The notes beneath the pieces are model-generated. The model was not told the origin of the DNA, made no database searches, and saw nothing but the letters and a program-made list of their open reading frames with translations. Position numbers and translations under genes: made by a program. Shown here piece by piece: positions 43,771 through 56,014 of a DNA stretch of 64,000 nt (within the stretch, counting starts at the first letter, position 1; the number at the start of each line of letters is the position of its first letter). Origin of the DNA: Mesostigma viride. Lineage: Eukaryota; Streptophyta; Mesostigmatophyceae; Mesostigmatales; Mesostigmataceae. Location: assembly GCA_009746045.1 (NCBI GenBank), contig RPFO01000013.1:1-64000 (forward strand), read 5' to 3'.

Positions 43771-45148
43771 TATTCCCACTATTACCAATCCACCAACATT
43801 TGATTAAAACAATAAGTGGGCAATTACAGAACCCATGAGTGAGCCTGCCACGCTGCACCCATTTCATGATTGATTGTAGTTCTCGTTACCCAACCCCCCT
43901 TTCCTGGTGCTTTATCTCCAAAGCTCCGCCAACCACTTTCGCTCAGTGGCTCTCGAGGCTGCCCTGCCGCAACGGTCACGACCATTACAATCGCCGGCGG
44001 CTGTAGCGAGCCTCATGCACGATAACCCTTCGCAGGGCCCCCCCAGCCTTCCACCCTCGGCCAGTAAAAGAGGGTGTTGAATGTGCACGCAAAGACAAGG
44101 AAGAAGACGCCTCGTTTAACGATCACGGACCTCCCTCAAAGGCCAGTGCCGCCCTAACGTGACGACAACTTGTAGGACGTCACCCGATGCCACCATATCT
44201 CGATTACTGTCAACGTTGTCACCTGGGGGAGTAACTTTCCATATTTCAGGTTTTAGTTGATGAGCAGGCTCTCATCACACACCCCAGCGGCCGATAAAGC
44301 GCAAGCGCAACTGGGCCGGCCAAAATATTTGGTCCTGCCCGGCCCAGGTCCGTCTGTTAAACTGGCCCCTTAAGTCTCGGTCTGAATCGAAATATTGCAT
44401 AATTCCGGAATTCGTCCCCACCACATTCCCGAGACCTCACGCACCCATAAGAGCGGATGCTGGTAAATATTTTTCTACTTACGCGAGGGCCGACAGATTT
44501 GTCGTCCATCACAATGCCCACTAAAAGTAACCCGACCACCCTTCCTTCGGCAGTCAGCAGTCAGGAACTGCAACCCTGCTGCGACATTCCGCAGCAAAGC
44601 GGTAGGCACTGCAGCGTGGCACGGAAATCTTACTCATGGTTTCAGAGTTCCGTACAGGTGCCACGCGCAGGCAAACGCGAAGTATTTTATAGTCTCTCGT
44701 CGGCCAAGAACCCAGCTGCGGGGAGAAAACCGACGAGGGTAATTTTAATTTCTTTTTCACAGTCACGTGACTGTTCAAGCTATGTCAGTCACGCGCCATC
44801 TCTAATCGGCCACCGCCAGCCAAATAGGCTGACGCGATTAGGGCAGCATTAAATTTCTTGTAATCCGCCATACCCATACCCCATACATCCGATGACAAGA
44901 AAAAGAGACCTAGAACATCGTGCAAATGGCACTTTAGGGCGGCGTAGCCCGGGCTCGCCTCATGAGCCGTCAGCAACAGTAACTTAATTGCTACTTAACT
45001 TAACGAACTAGAAATGGCCATACAAAACTGGCCAACTAATTCTAACTCATGGAACCGGTCCAGCCCAAGGCCCACCGTCCCGTAGTACCACTCACATAGC
45101 GGCGTTCATTCTCATCTGTTATAAAGAAACTACGTTCAGAGAACACCG
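43771..45148 (+). mobile_element. Longer copy (E2) of the same transposon, in tandem
   Basis: 1378 bp. Left end 43771-43891 equals 43357-43477 and right end 44894-45148 equals 43512-43766. ATTC precedes, separates and follows the two copies. The ~1 kb interior has one weak frame from ATG 44514 (MPTKSNPTTLPSAVSSQEL) that I do not recognise. Absence of terminal inverted repeats argues against a standard DDE transposon. Confidence 0.65.
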
Positions 45149-45383
45149 ATTCCATCCCATGTCCCCCTCCCCCTGAGGACTAATGCTCACGCCCGCAGTC
45201 ACGTGTGCATTAATTAATACTGATCGACATTCCACCATCCATCTCTCCCCAATGGTTTAGGATTTATCAGTGAGACAACCAGCGCAGGCCACGTGACACA
45301 GCCATTAATTAATTAATTAATTACACGCGGTCCCGTTGGGGAGCCGCGGTGCATTATAAAACCCTCGAGGTATACGGAAATGC
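45149..45383. mobile_element. Family A remnant and LINE-type stem-loop with TTAA tail
   Basis: 45153-45215 completes family A after the insertion. On the minus strand a stem-loop at 45326-45348 (CGCGG/CCGCG outer, TCCC/GGGA inner, loop CAAC) is followed by TAATTAATTAATTAATTA (45306-45323). Confidence 0.55.
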
Positions 45384-45635
45384 CTAGGGTTCGAACGGAT
45401 ACTCGTCTAACGGGCCCTGGTTGGCACGATTGCGTCCGTGACGGGTGATGCGCACCTTCCCTACCGGGGGTGGCTTGTTTACCTCCACAACCTGATGCCA
45501 TACTAGCTTATTCTGCAACTTTTTCCAGATCACGGAGAGACGCAGCCATGTGTAGGAAAATTTACTAGTCACCGCCAACAAAATTGCATGTTCGTCGAGG
45601 ATCGTGAAAGTACCATTTACCCCTAAACAGTGCAT
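45384..45635 (-). CDS. Unrecognised 83-residue protein end
   Basis: Open frame reading MHCLGVNGTFTILDEHAILL, SYTWLRLSVIWKKLQNKLVW, ending NRANQGPLDEYPFEP. The composition is protein-like. Part of the DNA recurs at 15601-15715, so it is probably the C-terminus of a transposable-element protein (the NQGPLDEY ending recalls some transposases), but this is a guess. It lies 180 bases downstream of the phosphatase stop on the same strand. Confidence 0.35.
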   Translation of the reverse strand: MHCLGVNGTFTILDEHAILLAVTSKFSYTWLRLSVIWKKLQNKLVWHQVVEVNKPPPVGKVRITRHGRNRANQGPLDEYPFEP

Positions 45636-45816
45636 TAAATTAAGCTATTGGAATGGCCGACCACTCGGCCAGCCACCCTACGCAGCTTTGCCACCGAACT
45701 GCAGTACATCAATAGCTGCGGTACGCCTGCAGTGCTTTATTTGATCATAACTTACTAAATCCTGTGCTTTAATATTATTACCTCTAATTGATCAGCTGCT
45801 TACTAGCTCTAATTGA

Positions 45817-48800
45817 TCAGCTGCGGTGCTGGCGCCGCTCGGCCCACTGCCGCAGACCGCGCTCTTGCCGCTCATTCATGTGCACGCGCGGGCGGACCTT
45901 CTTCAGCAAGTCCCGTGCATCCTCCCTGCTTACAGCATGGCAGTTCAGTTACGTAACAGTGACACAAGATAAGTCATGGTCACAGACGAGGCACTAAATG
46001 AGAGTTCAATAGGAATAGATAAGTGTTGTAGTCACCAACGAGACACCAATACGAGGCCTTCCCTGCTCCCCGGATAACAGCTAAACTAAAGATTCAGACA
46101 CACACACACACACACCAACACTAGGAATTAAATCCTCCCTGCTCCCCCACTTAGTTTATGAGAAAAAATTTATCGCCTAATTTAATATTATCATAGTAGT
46201 ATTACTTATTTTTCATTCTTTAATCTTTACCAGACATTTGATGACCTGGAACAAAAATCACAGTCAAAGACGCGACAGCCAAGTTACATGCTTCCTGCTC
46301 CCCACATCATCAGGATGAAAATAAGCCTTTAGCAGGAAGCCTTACTAAATACCTGACGATGAAAACAAAAGAGTAATGGGTTACGATGGTAAGAAAAAGG
46401 GTGGGATTGGAACACAAGCGTGCTTGGTTGTAATGGAAACTTTCCCTGCCGATAAATCCACCACGGTTAGCACTAATAATAAACGTACAGATGAGCATTT
46501 TATAGCACATGCCAAATGATAGCGCGATCGAAATGGGGAAATAAGCAAAGTGCAAAAGTCATGAAGAAACCTAGAAAGGGAAATCAGCGAGCCAAACAGA
46601 GGCAGCAGCAGTGGAATATATCAGTGCATAAAGTAAGAGTTCCCGCGCCTCAGCTGTGCTATCGCTCTTGCCATTATCATCAGAACAACACTTCTTGCAA
46701 CATAACATACATTCCTCGACCAATACAGAGTAGAGGTACATGTTTCTCTAGTTATTCTATCTTCCCTACATCGCCCTAATGACTTACATCGATTCATGGG
46801 TTATCCAGTCATGATTTATGTACCAGTATAGTAGTATACAGACATTGCTTTAATCAACAGGAGACGACATTCATGTCCCCGTACGCAGACATTGCTTCAT
46901 TCATGTACCCATATACAGGCATCGCTTCACCCACCAGGAGCCGACGTGCCCTGCCTCCACCAGCGCAGCACAGAGAACGGCGGCAGACCGGCCGTGGCCG
47001 TGCGCGCAGTGCACAAACACGCTGTGCTGCTTCTTCCTGGGAACATGGTGTCGGTGGGTAGGTGGCAAGAACCGAATAAAAAAAGAGAGGCTTTCAGATG
47101 GCAGCGTATTAGCAGGCAAGGGAGGAGAGGAAGCGCACACATAAGCTGTGCTGCCTTTTCATGGGGACATGGATTCGGTGGGTGGGTGGCAAGAACCCAA
47201 TAACAATAGGTAGCGAGGCTTTCAGATGCCAGCATAGCAAGAGAGGAAAGGAAGGGCCTACACCAGAGATATGCGCAACACGAGAGATGACAGGAGGAAT
47301 GGCACTCACACACGCTGTGCTGCTTCTTCCTGTAAAGAAGCGGCAGGTCGGTGGCACGAACCGATTAGAGTGAGGCTCGTAAGATAAAAATGCTAGTACT
47401 GCGATGTAACACCAGAGATGCCAAGAGGCAGTTTCTCAAACGCGCGGTGCTGATTCTCGATTCTTGCTGAGGAGAAAGGGCAGGCGGGTGGCAAGTATCG
47501 AATAGGGCAAGGCGGTCAACAAGTGACGTATGCGTATTAAACAACACACATATGTTATCTGCCGTGTTAGTGCGTGTGCGTGTGTGGCTGGTTGTCTGTG
47601 TGTGTGCATGTACGTGCGTGCATGTGCATGTGCGTGTGCGCGCATTTGTGTGTGTGTGTGTGTGTGTGTGTGTTAGGAGTGGGGGTGGTATGTGTCTGTG
47701 GGAGGGGGCGGTGAGTGTGAGTGTGTGTGTGTGTGTGGGTGGGTGGGGGGCGGGGGGGGGGGCTTTGGGTGGGTGGGTGGGTCAAGTGGCTAGGTGACCT
47801 CTGCACTGTACCTCCTGGCATCACAGATACTATCTTACAGACAATCAACACCCTCCGTTGGTTGCTGTTGCTCACCCGCTGGCAACATGTCAACTTTGCA
47901 TGAAATATCCATAGCATATCCCTAACTACAGGTTGCACACAGGGAGACCGTCGTGGCTGAAAACAGGTTGTGGGACTACGAATTAATGCTTTACGGGTCC
48001 AAATCTGGCTCTAGAACAATTGGACCTTATCTTACTATGCTTTACGGGCTCTAGAACAAAATTTTCAAAGGAATTTGAAGCATAGTACGATATTTAGGGC
48101 GCGGCACTTTGTGTGGGGCGCTGGCAGGCGGGGATACTGAAAGGTCAATCCATGATCATCTCAAGTCGTACCTACAAGTAATAAACCGCGAGCCCAGAAG
48201 AAGCCGCGATATAGCGGCTCACAGGGGGGCATTCGAAAACAATTATTCGTGATCCGTTCATAGCCACTATGGCAGCATACCTGCCATCCCGGTTCGTACC
48301 TAAATATCCTTCCATGCCATCCATGGATTCCTAGTAGAGCTCGTTGGATGATTGGACCCCACGCTGTTACATTTCACTTTCCTTGGAAGCTTTACTAGAT
48401 TGTCAATAGACAACCTTTACTAGGTTGTCAAGTTTGGTGTAGATTAAGCCTCAATTCAAGACTAAGTGGGCACCCGTGCTAGGCATTCAGCGCATGGAGG
48501 GCGGATACAAGAAACCACCGCAGATAAGAGAGCCGTTGCGTGAACGTGACCATGGCCACATTTGACCTGCCCCCCTTCCTGCCCTTGGTTCTCATACTAG
48601 CTAAATACCTAATATAACTATGGAGGGGGGCATATTGGTGACTCTACGTATGTAACCGCCCCCCCTTCTCGCCCCCCCCCCCCCCCCCCTCCCCCCGCCC
48701 TTTCCTTACAAATAGCTGGATACGAATACAGAGGTCATTTTAGTCCCGGCGAGGCACCAAATTGGGTTGGGCACCAAGAGATTTATGCACCTCTGTTCCA

Positions 48801-51800
48801 TCGCCCACGCCACCCCCTTGGAGATTTCATCCGCGGTGAAACCTGTCCGCCGGCACCCGTGAAAAGAGTAGTGACAGCCCAACACACCGATACATATGCG
48901 GGAAAACACCACCCACATGAGCATTGGTGAAATCTGCCAGTACCAGTTACGGTCCAACTCTCGACATAGGAAGTTACACCCGATGGTAAGAACAAGATGC
49001 TTGGTATAGGCACGCTAGCCCGTTAACAGCCACCCCTCCTGGATGGTATTTCTTGGTGTGGGCGCCATAATGTGAGCCCAAACTCATGATGTGGGGTGGG
49101 GCATGCACCATCGGACACATATGTTGAACGCATCCTATGAAACACACCATCGAACATCTAAGTTGAAGGCATCCCCTAGCACCCACCAAGCATACATGCT
49201 GAAGGCATAACCTGTTGAAGGCATAACCTATACAAGTTGGCTATCTAAGGCATAATCTACGAAATGGGGTTAACCTACAAAAGAGTTGGCGATCGCTTTG
49301 CAAGGCAACCACCCACGGGTGGCTATTTCATAGACGCAAATTTAGATTTCTGTAAATAAACAGGGAATATTTCGGCTTACTAGTCATATCAGGGTTGTGT
49401 AGAGCTTGAACCACATCCAATCGCAGTGTGGGCTTTTAAAGGCGGCACGTAATACAACATGGGTGTTGAATGCAGCAGCGCGCCGCATGAGAATCCAAGG
49501 CAGTAGCATGCCACATGGGTGTTGAGGGCAGCAGCATGCGACATGGGTATTGAAGGCAGTAGAATGCCACATGGGTGTTGAAGGCAGTAGCATGCCACAT
49601 GGGTGTTGAAGGCAGTAGCATACGACATGGGTGTTGAAGGCAGTAGCTATCACGGATAGTCAAGGCATGGCCTACCGCATTCACCCACCGCCACACCAAT
49701 ATAGTACAATGATTGGCTCCCTTGGCACCAGCCCACTACGGCTTCGCAAGGCAAACCCTTTTGGCTGGTGGGCAGACCCCTACTCGTCCCATTTATTAAA
49801 CACGCAGGGCTGCTCAAGGCATCGCTAAACCTGTTCACCCACTGCCTCCACGAGTAGTTAGATAGTTAAATACCTTGGAGGTTTAGCGCACTCACCTAAC
49901 ACAGACATTACCGAGCATGGCTAATACAAGGAATCAACCCCCGTGTCCCCCCACTGCTTTCATGAGTAGTTAGGTACGCAAGGACGTACTCCTCTGGGGA
50001 GCGCACTCGCCTACATGGGGTATCCGAGACAATACCAAGCATGGCTATTAAAAAGAATAAATTACCGAAGAATCCCCTTCCCGTGGGTGTTCCATGTCGA
50101 CAAGCATAGATAAGCACCGCGGCTGGTCAGCACATTCCTACCTGGCTTCTACTTATAATCAAATAACTAGTAGCCAGGTGGGAATGTCTTGACCAGCCAC
50201 GCGTGTCTGACACCGATTCTGACGGCATCACCTACCGTGGGTGTCCCATGTCGGCAAGCACAGGTACGGGAGCTGGTGCGTCCGAGGCAGCTCGGCCGTG
50301 CAGTCCAACACCGCCCCCGTGCCGGCGGGAAGATGCTCTGGTTTGGCCGGCCAGCCGCCGATGTACCTGGTGAGAGGTTGTGGTGTGGTGGTGGTGGCGG
50401 TGGTGATGGGTTCATGGTGAAAGCCAGTTGTAGCGATTTAAAAAAAGGTTTGGATTTTGAAAAGGTTCAACTTTCAGGAAAACATGTCCATTGTTCTATT
50501 AGCTTGTTGGCAAATGCATGAAAATCCTAATTCTCTCAACATGGCTTCATCTTAGTGAGAAGGGTAGCCACTATAGCTTAGGTTATAGGGTTGATGTGGC
50601 GACCTTTTGAGGCCGCCGCGACCTGAAACGGATCTGCGGTGGCAAAGGTGAGGCCAGCTTTCTACAGAGATCCACGGTTAACAGAATCGGTTTTCTCTGA
50701 ATATAGTTTAATTAACTCATGCGGGATAGATAGGGCCGCTTTGCCTTGGCCTGCATGTGGAAGGCTGTCTGCGACATGGGCTGACTGATTCGATCTGTAC
50801 AAAGGGTTTCCTGTTCGCCTGAATTTTCCTTGGGTGACCCAGTTGTTTATAAGGGTCGGTGGCTATTAATTAGTGGTCCGAGAGAAAATTAATTGTAGGT
50901 TTTATACGACTTGCTTGCAAAGATTCGTATTTGGTTGCACCAGCTGAGGTTAGCTGGGGACCTGTAGGGTCGGCTGGTTGCTTAACGAATCTTTGACTGA
51001 TTTGGGTTCTTTAGTGAGTCGCGATTAATTATTGTATAGTGGATTCGGACCGGCCCAAGGGGTCGATGGGCCAGTTTTATGTTTGTCAGTCTTGGGAACC
51101 TTGTACAACTACCTGTACGCTTAACGCACTAGCCTGGGGGTGCGTGGCCACGTTGTTTGTAGTAGCGTTTTCAGCACTGTTCAGGCCGGCGTGTGACGCA
51201 TGCCGGTGTTACTTAATGTAGGATGATGTCAGCTTGTGTGTCGGCGGACCATGCCTTAAGCAAGCTAGGCAGGCAATGATCCGCAATTGTTTCTTTCACA
51301 ATGGCGGCAATGGCCGCCTGTGCAAAATTGCACATTCTAGCGCGGGTTGCATCTGTCTTGTAGCCGAGGCAGATGGCGGCACAACCGCTAAGTTGTTCGA
51401 CCAAGCATAGTAGAGTTGGTCGTGCAACGGAAAGAAAATTTAAATTTACCCCCCTGTCGTTTTCCCCGGCTGCGGGTCTTTTTGACATGGGCGAAGGATG
51501 GGACGCTACTTCAGCGGTTTGACCAGCTTCGGCGGAGCTGTTCATAAGTTTCTAAAACAGCTCTAGTGTCACATCGCAGGCTTGCCACCTTGCGATGGTG
51601 CGTGGGACGTGACCTGGACTCTAAAGGTCCCGAACCAGGTTCCTGTCAGCGACGGCCTGTTTTTTCATAAATTATTTTTTGTGGCGGCAGGTCCGTTGTT
51701 TAAGCATGGCTGCCATGGCGGCAGTGACTACCAATGGATACAAGCTAGGGCTATTAGAGAAGCTATTCTAGCCGGCCGGGGGCGTCCACATCTTGTGGTT

Positions 51801-54800
51801 GATCATCAGGTTCCCGCCCCTCCAGTACACCTTGGGCTTCTGGGGGTCCTGCTTGTGGCGGAGGTATTCCGGCCACAGGTAAGGCCACTGTTAAATGCTG
51901 CATTTGTGGCAGGGCTCCACTTATTGTACTCAATCAAATGCTGGTCTTCTTGGGAGCTTAGTGATCTTAAAAAGGGTTTCAAGTCCCTGGTGCTATTTCC
52001 CATGTTTAGCATGCGAGCAAAAGGGGGATGAGCGCTTGTTGTCGTTACCGCATACAAACAAATAAACAAGTGGGGAACAAGTGCTGGTGATTAAAAAAAT
52101 TCCCAAACCAGCATGCTAGCATATAAGGATGAGGGAAAGGAGTACTTGGTGTGCATGGGCTGGCGAGGACTACCGGTGTAATGCCATCCCAGCGCAGAAG
52201 ATGGATTCAAGATAGAGGCTGGCATGCAAACAAGTAGAAAAATAAACTAGAGAAACACAGGAAACAGGAAGCAGATGGAGAAGCGGGGGGTGGGGTGGGG
52301 TGGGGGGGGAGATGGCAAAAAAGCCACACTTGTAAACCAGTCAGACTCAAAAGTTGCAGTAAATTGGCTTGCCAGATACTTAACATTCCAAGAGGAAGAA
52401 GCTTACCATAAAGCACCCAGTTCATTCAACATTGAATTATTGCTATTATCAAGACAATATCGAAGTAAACTCTCAACCCGCTTACCAGTTAGAGTCGACC
52501 TTGCTGTATAGTGGCTCCGACGATATCCGCCTCTGGATGGCGAGTTTAGAGCGTAGGCCGACATGGTAGGGCCACAGCAGCAGGTGCGACCACCACTCCA
52601 CCTGGCCATCCCGCCGCTGGTGAGGGGCGTTGTGTGTGTTAAGGGGGGGAAGGGGGGTTTGCATAGGTGGTTCATTAGGGGCGTCAAGGGGGGGTTATGT
52701 CCCGCTGCTGGTAATCTGGGGCATCGGTGTGGGGAAGGGGGGGTGGGAAGAGGGGAGGGGGAGGGGAGAGGGGAGGGGGGAGAGGGGAGGGGGAGAGGGA
52801 GAGGGGGAGATGGGGAGGGGGAGAGGGAGAGGGGGAGAGGGGGAGGGGGAGAGGGGAGGGGGAGAGGGGAGGGGGGAGAGGGAGGGGGGAGATGGGGAGG
52901 GCGGAGAGGGAGAGGGGGAGAGGTGGAGGGGGAGAGGTGGAGGGGGAGAGGTGGAGGGGGAGAGGGGAGGGGGAGAGGGCGAGGGGGAGAGGGGAGGGGG
53001 AGAGGGGAGGGGGAGAGGGGAGGGAGGAGAGGGGGAGGGGGGAGAGGGGAGGGGGAGAGGGGAGGGGGAGAGGGGAGGGGAGAGGGGGAGGGAGGAGAGG
53101 GGAGGGGGAGAGGGGGAGGGGGAGAGGGGAGGGGGAGAGGGGGAGGGGGAGAGGGGGAGGGGGAGAGGGGAGGGGGGAGAGGGGGAGGGGAGAGGGGGAG
53201 GGGGAGAGGGGGAGGGGGAGAGGGGAGGGGGAGAGGGGGAGGGGAGAGGGGGAGGGGGAGAGGGGGAGGGGGAGAGGGGAGGGGGAGAGGGGGAGGGGGA
53301 GAGGGGGAGGGGGAGAGGGGGAGGGGGAGAGGGGAGGGGGGAGAGGGGAGGGGGAGAGGGGAGGGGAGGGGGGGGGGAGAGGGGGAGAGGGGGAAGGGGG
53401 AGAGGGGGAGGGGGGAGAGAGAAAACGGAAAAAGGGGAGAGGGGGAGGAGGGGACGAGAGGGGGAGGGAGAGAAGGGGGCTCAGGGGGGTGCATGCGTGT
53501 GTGTATGTGCACAGGCGGTACATTATTGGCGGTTTTCCATAGACGGAATGCGGTTGGCCGGCTACATTTGCAATAGCTAAGGATGGTTGGCCGCATTTCC
53601 AATAGTTAAGGAGGGTTAAGCCGCATTTCTAATACTTAAGGACGGTTGGCCACATTTCCAACATTAAGGATGACCGGCCACATTTCCAGTAACTAAGGAT
53701 GGAAACAAGGGTTTGCCACGAGGTCACACAAGCATGCCTCCTCGGTTTGTTGTACAAGTAACAGAATCAGGATGCGCCGCGCTACCGACCGCACAGATCG
53801 CTTTGCAAGGCATGCATCCCCTCCTCGAGTGGCTAGATTACGATTTTTGAGCTCCAGCTGTACCCATCCAATTTTGCAGATTCATACCCATCCCATGTTG
53901 TACGTCCCTGCACGTCTGTTCCAAACCCTTCGAAGAACTACTGACAGCATCGCAAGAATTCCAACCTCAAAGATCCATGTACCTTGCCCATGACCAGCTC
54001 TTACCCTCCAACCTCATAGCCGCCGGCCGCCCAATGCACCCACTTGCGTGGTGAGAGTGCACGCGGCTACCCCCTAGCTTGCCCAGCACCCCGATGTAGT
54101 TGGCCTTTTCTGAGGCCGTGCTCGTGACCACCATGGTTTGGTAAATCCCCGCGCCCATCCCATGGCACACATCCCCCTACCTTGCCCAGCACACCGCTGT
54201 AGTTGACGTTCTCTGACGCCGTGATGGTCACGACGATGCCTGCGAGAAACGACTGAGCCATCGCCAGCTTTAGAGGGGTGACGAGCGCGGGGGCCATCCA
54301 GGCGGGGGGGCGAGTGTGGAGCCACCATGCTGCCAACGCGACCAGAGCGGTGGGAGTATACAATGGGAGTAGATGAGGGAGCATGCAATGGGAAAAGATG
54401 AGAGAGCTTTACCAAATGAGGAGATGAGGGGGGTAGTGAGTGAATGGGCCATCCAGGCGGGTGGCCAAATGTGGAGCCACCGCGGTGCACATGAATATAT
54501 ATTTAGCAACAACAAAAAAAGGAAAGGAGCACAGTAAAGGCAACAAATGGCAAGTCTTCTTCTAGCTAGTGGATTCACGCGGGTTGCCGTGGGTGGCGGT
54601 GGAGCCACCATCCTTCCAATCACTAATAAGACTAACGAGGGGAGATAACAACGAAGAAAAATCCGAAACCGACACCACCAACAGGACCAATTGGAAATTA
54701 TTCAAGGCAAAAAAGATAAATCCTGAACGCACGAGAAATCCACGCCGCATGTGTAGCTGCAACTGCAAGCACAAAGCGACTGTGACATTGTTAAATTCTG

Positions 54801-55903
54801 ACGAAAAGACATGGCAAACATGCCATGACTCAAGGCACTAACTGTCCAGGCAAGTGGCCCCGTGAGGAGCCACCAAGTTTCACCAATTCTTAGCCAATAA
54901 ACTGATTATTCACCGATAAACCAATAAAATTGATAGGGGCATAGTCAAACACCATGTCAACCAATAAAGCCGACAAGAGCATGTTTAAGGCAACGATGGA
55001 ATGCATCACGGCAATAATAGACTAAAAATGCAACGCCGTCCACAGAAAATTTTGATGCCACAATTCATACAGCATTTACAGAAATGGGCAAACTTAAATT
55101 CCGAGCCACCACACTGCCAAGCAAGCAAAGTGCGGGAGCAATTAGAAATATACCTACGGCATATAAGTACACTCCCATGCCTCCTTTGTAGGTCAAGGAG
55201 CAGCCTCACAAAGTGGTTGCGAGCCTAAAACTCAGACTGAATTGAGGTAATTATGGCAACCCCTGAAAACGGACTAGCACAGCGAAATGCCGATTGGACA
55301 TGCAATACCATTCAAACGCGGAGGACTTTCTGGACAGTATTACGTTTTTTTTTGCGAGGGGGAGACGTCAAAGAAGACTGTGACATTTGTGTCGCTTACT
55401 TACATGAAGGCAAACTGTGGCTTGCCACAGTCAATGGAGAGAAACATCCGCAAGTGCAACAGTCAAAAGGCTCAGAAAATCAACCAACCACAAACTGCTG
55501 CGGCGTCAAAAGTACCACATGAATTCAGGACTGGTCACTGTATCAGATTGAAGTTCTGGGAATGCAATCCGCCTACTCGTAACTTCTACATCTGTATCCA
55601 AGCTCAATCCAATCAACAGCAAATACCATTAAGTACCCCATAATTCCGAAAAGGCATGGGGCCACAAGGTGCATAATATGGAATCCCTGGTGGCTGTAAG
55701 ATGCAAACGTGTTTGGAAACCAAGAAATTTGAGGCTACTGTATAGGAATCGACTCTTCTCACTAAACGATCGCGACAGGGAAGGGCGCGCTAACATTTTC
55801 ACTCACCAATCGCGCCGGGGAAGGGCGTTACAATGCCGACCAGGCGTGCCAGGGACATGCGCGGGAATCGCAGCTTGCCCTGGACCAGCACAGAGGGCAT
55901 CAT
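45817..55903 (-). CDS. Membrane-anchored dual-specificity (tyrosine) phosphatase, seven exons
   Basis: Assembled by hand. Exons 55807-55903, 54181-54239, 52486-52616, 50236-50366, 48791-48842, 46935-47036, 45817-45925; every intron is GT-AG and all six phases (1,0,2,1,2,2) join without a stop, giving 226 residues. Residues ~20-45 (LARLVGIVTPFPGAIGIVV) can span a membrane. Residues 66-75 read WPYHVGLRSK. Then WYIGGWPAKP (96-105), the presumed general acid in LPTWDTHG (Asp137), and the signature VHCAHGHGRS with catalytic Cys167 and Arg173 in C-x5-R. The last exon reads RPRVHMNERQ, ending at TGA 45817-45819. Green plants and algae have phosphatases of this plan (GGWP, DCT.ELP, PTWDT, HCAxGHGRS). 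Substrate unknown. Start: first of two adjacent ATGs; an additional upstream exon cannot be excluded. Introns of 1.0-2.1 kb are full of repeats. Confidence 0.82.
46935..47480 (-). repeat. Degenerate ~150-bp tandem repeat covering the signature exon's 5' edge
   Basis: The block GCTGTGCTGCTTCTTCCTG ... GGTGGGTGGCAAGAACC recurs at ~47020, 47143 and 47312, with a weaker copy near 47440. Each contains the acceptor-side start of the 46935-47036 exon; only the first is attached to a coding exon. Confidence 0.7.
47570..47775. repeat. (GT)n-rich microsatellite in an intron
   Basis: Alternating TG/TGCG runs with G-runs, within the 1.75-kb intron of the phosphatase gene. Confidence 0.9.
48655..48710. 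repeat. Poly-C tract in an intron
   Basis: Several C runs including one of about 18, close to the 48791-48842 exon donor. Confidence 0.9.
49455..49650. repeat. 27-bp minisatellite in an intron
   Basis: About seven tandem copies of CATGGGTGTTGAAGGCAGTAG plus six bases, last copies nearly identical, left copies diverged. GTTGAAGGCAT variants continue at 49160-49240. Confidence 0.9.
50087..50200 (-). repeat. Partial exon copy plus 31-bp-arm inverted repeat in an intron
   Basis: 50090-50109 copies the 3' end of the 50236-50366 exon (reads as LCLSTWNTHG on the minus strand) with its splice donor lost. Between copy and exon, arms 50121-50151 and 50168-50198 are ~87% complementary. Confidence 0.7.
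51693..51885 (-). mobile_element. ORF1-only LINE derivative, fragment (copy 3)
   Basis: ~190 bp match to 36690-36860 and 38610-38780, including the ORF1 end (YWRGGNLMINHKM on the minus strand), inside an intron of the phosphatase gene. No stem-loop remains. Confidence 0.8.
52730..53470. repeat. Purine-strand minisatellite (GGGGAG/GGGGGAGA)n in an intron
   Basis: ~740 bp with almost pure G/A on the plus strand (hence C/T in the gene's transcript). Long open frames on both strands are repeat artefacts. Such tracts can form G-quadruplex or triplex structures (general knowledge). Confidence 0.95.
54060..54900 (-). repeat. Tandem duplications around the second phosphatase exon
   Basis: 54078-54137 is a decayed copy of exon 54181-54239 (reads VVTSTASEKANYIGVLGK against VVTITASENVNYSGVLGK) with donor GTAGGG changed to CTAGGG. 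On the acceptor side the block GGTGGCTCCAC ... CCTGGATGGCCC recurs near 54320, 54470 and, more decayed, 54600 and 54860. Confidence 0.65.
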
Positions 55904-56014
55904 GGGCAATGCAAAAATGGACGGAGTAGGCCAAGGAGACGTACAGTTGCTTAGAGGCGAAATAGATTATATTGCCATTTTTATTCTCGGCTACACTTTG
56001 CGGTTTGAAGACCC
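55904..56014. promoter_or_regulatory. Candidate bidirectional promoter
   Basis: 111 bp between two inferred divergent start codons. No TATA box or CpG-rich core can be pinned down; proposed only from geometry. Confidence 0.3.

Noticed and set aside
44457-44852. Transposase N-terminus inside E2
   Set aside because: Composition is protein-like in part, but no zinc finger or catalytic motif; left as unassigned.
49455-49650. CRISPR-like array
   Set aside because: The 27-bp units are directly tandem without spacers, and the DNA is eukaryotic; it is a minisatellite.
52563-53602. Gly/Arg/Glu- and Pro/Ser/Leu-rich frames up to 399 residues
   Set aside because: Products of the purine minisatellite, which lies in an intron.
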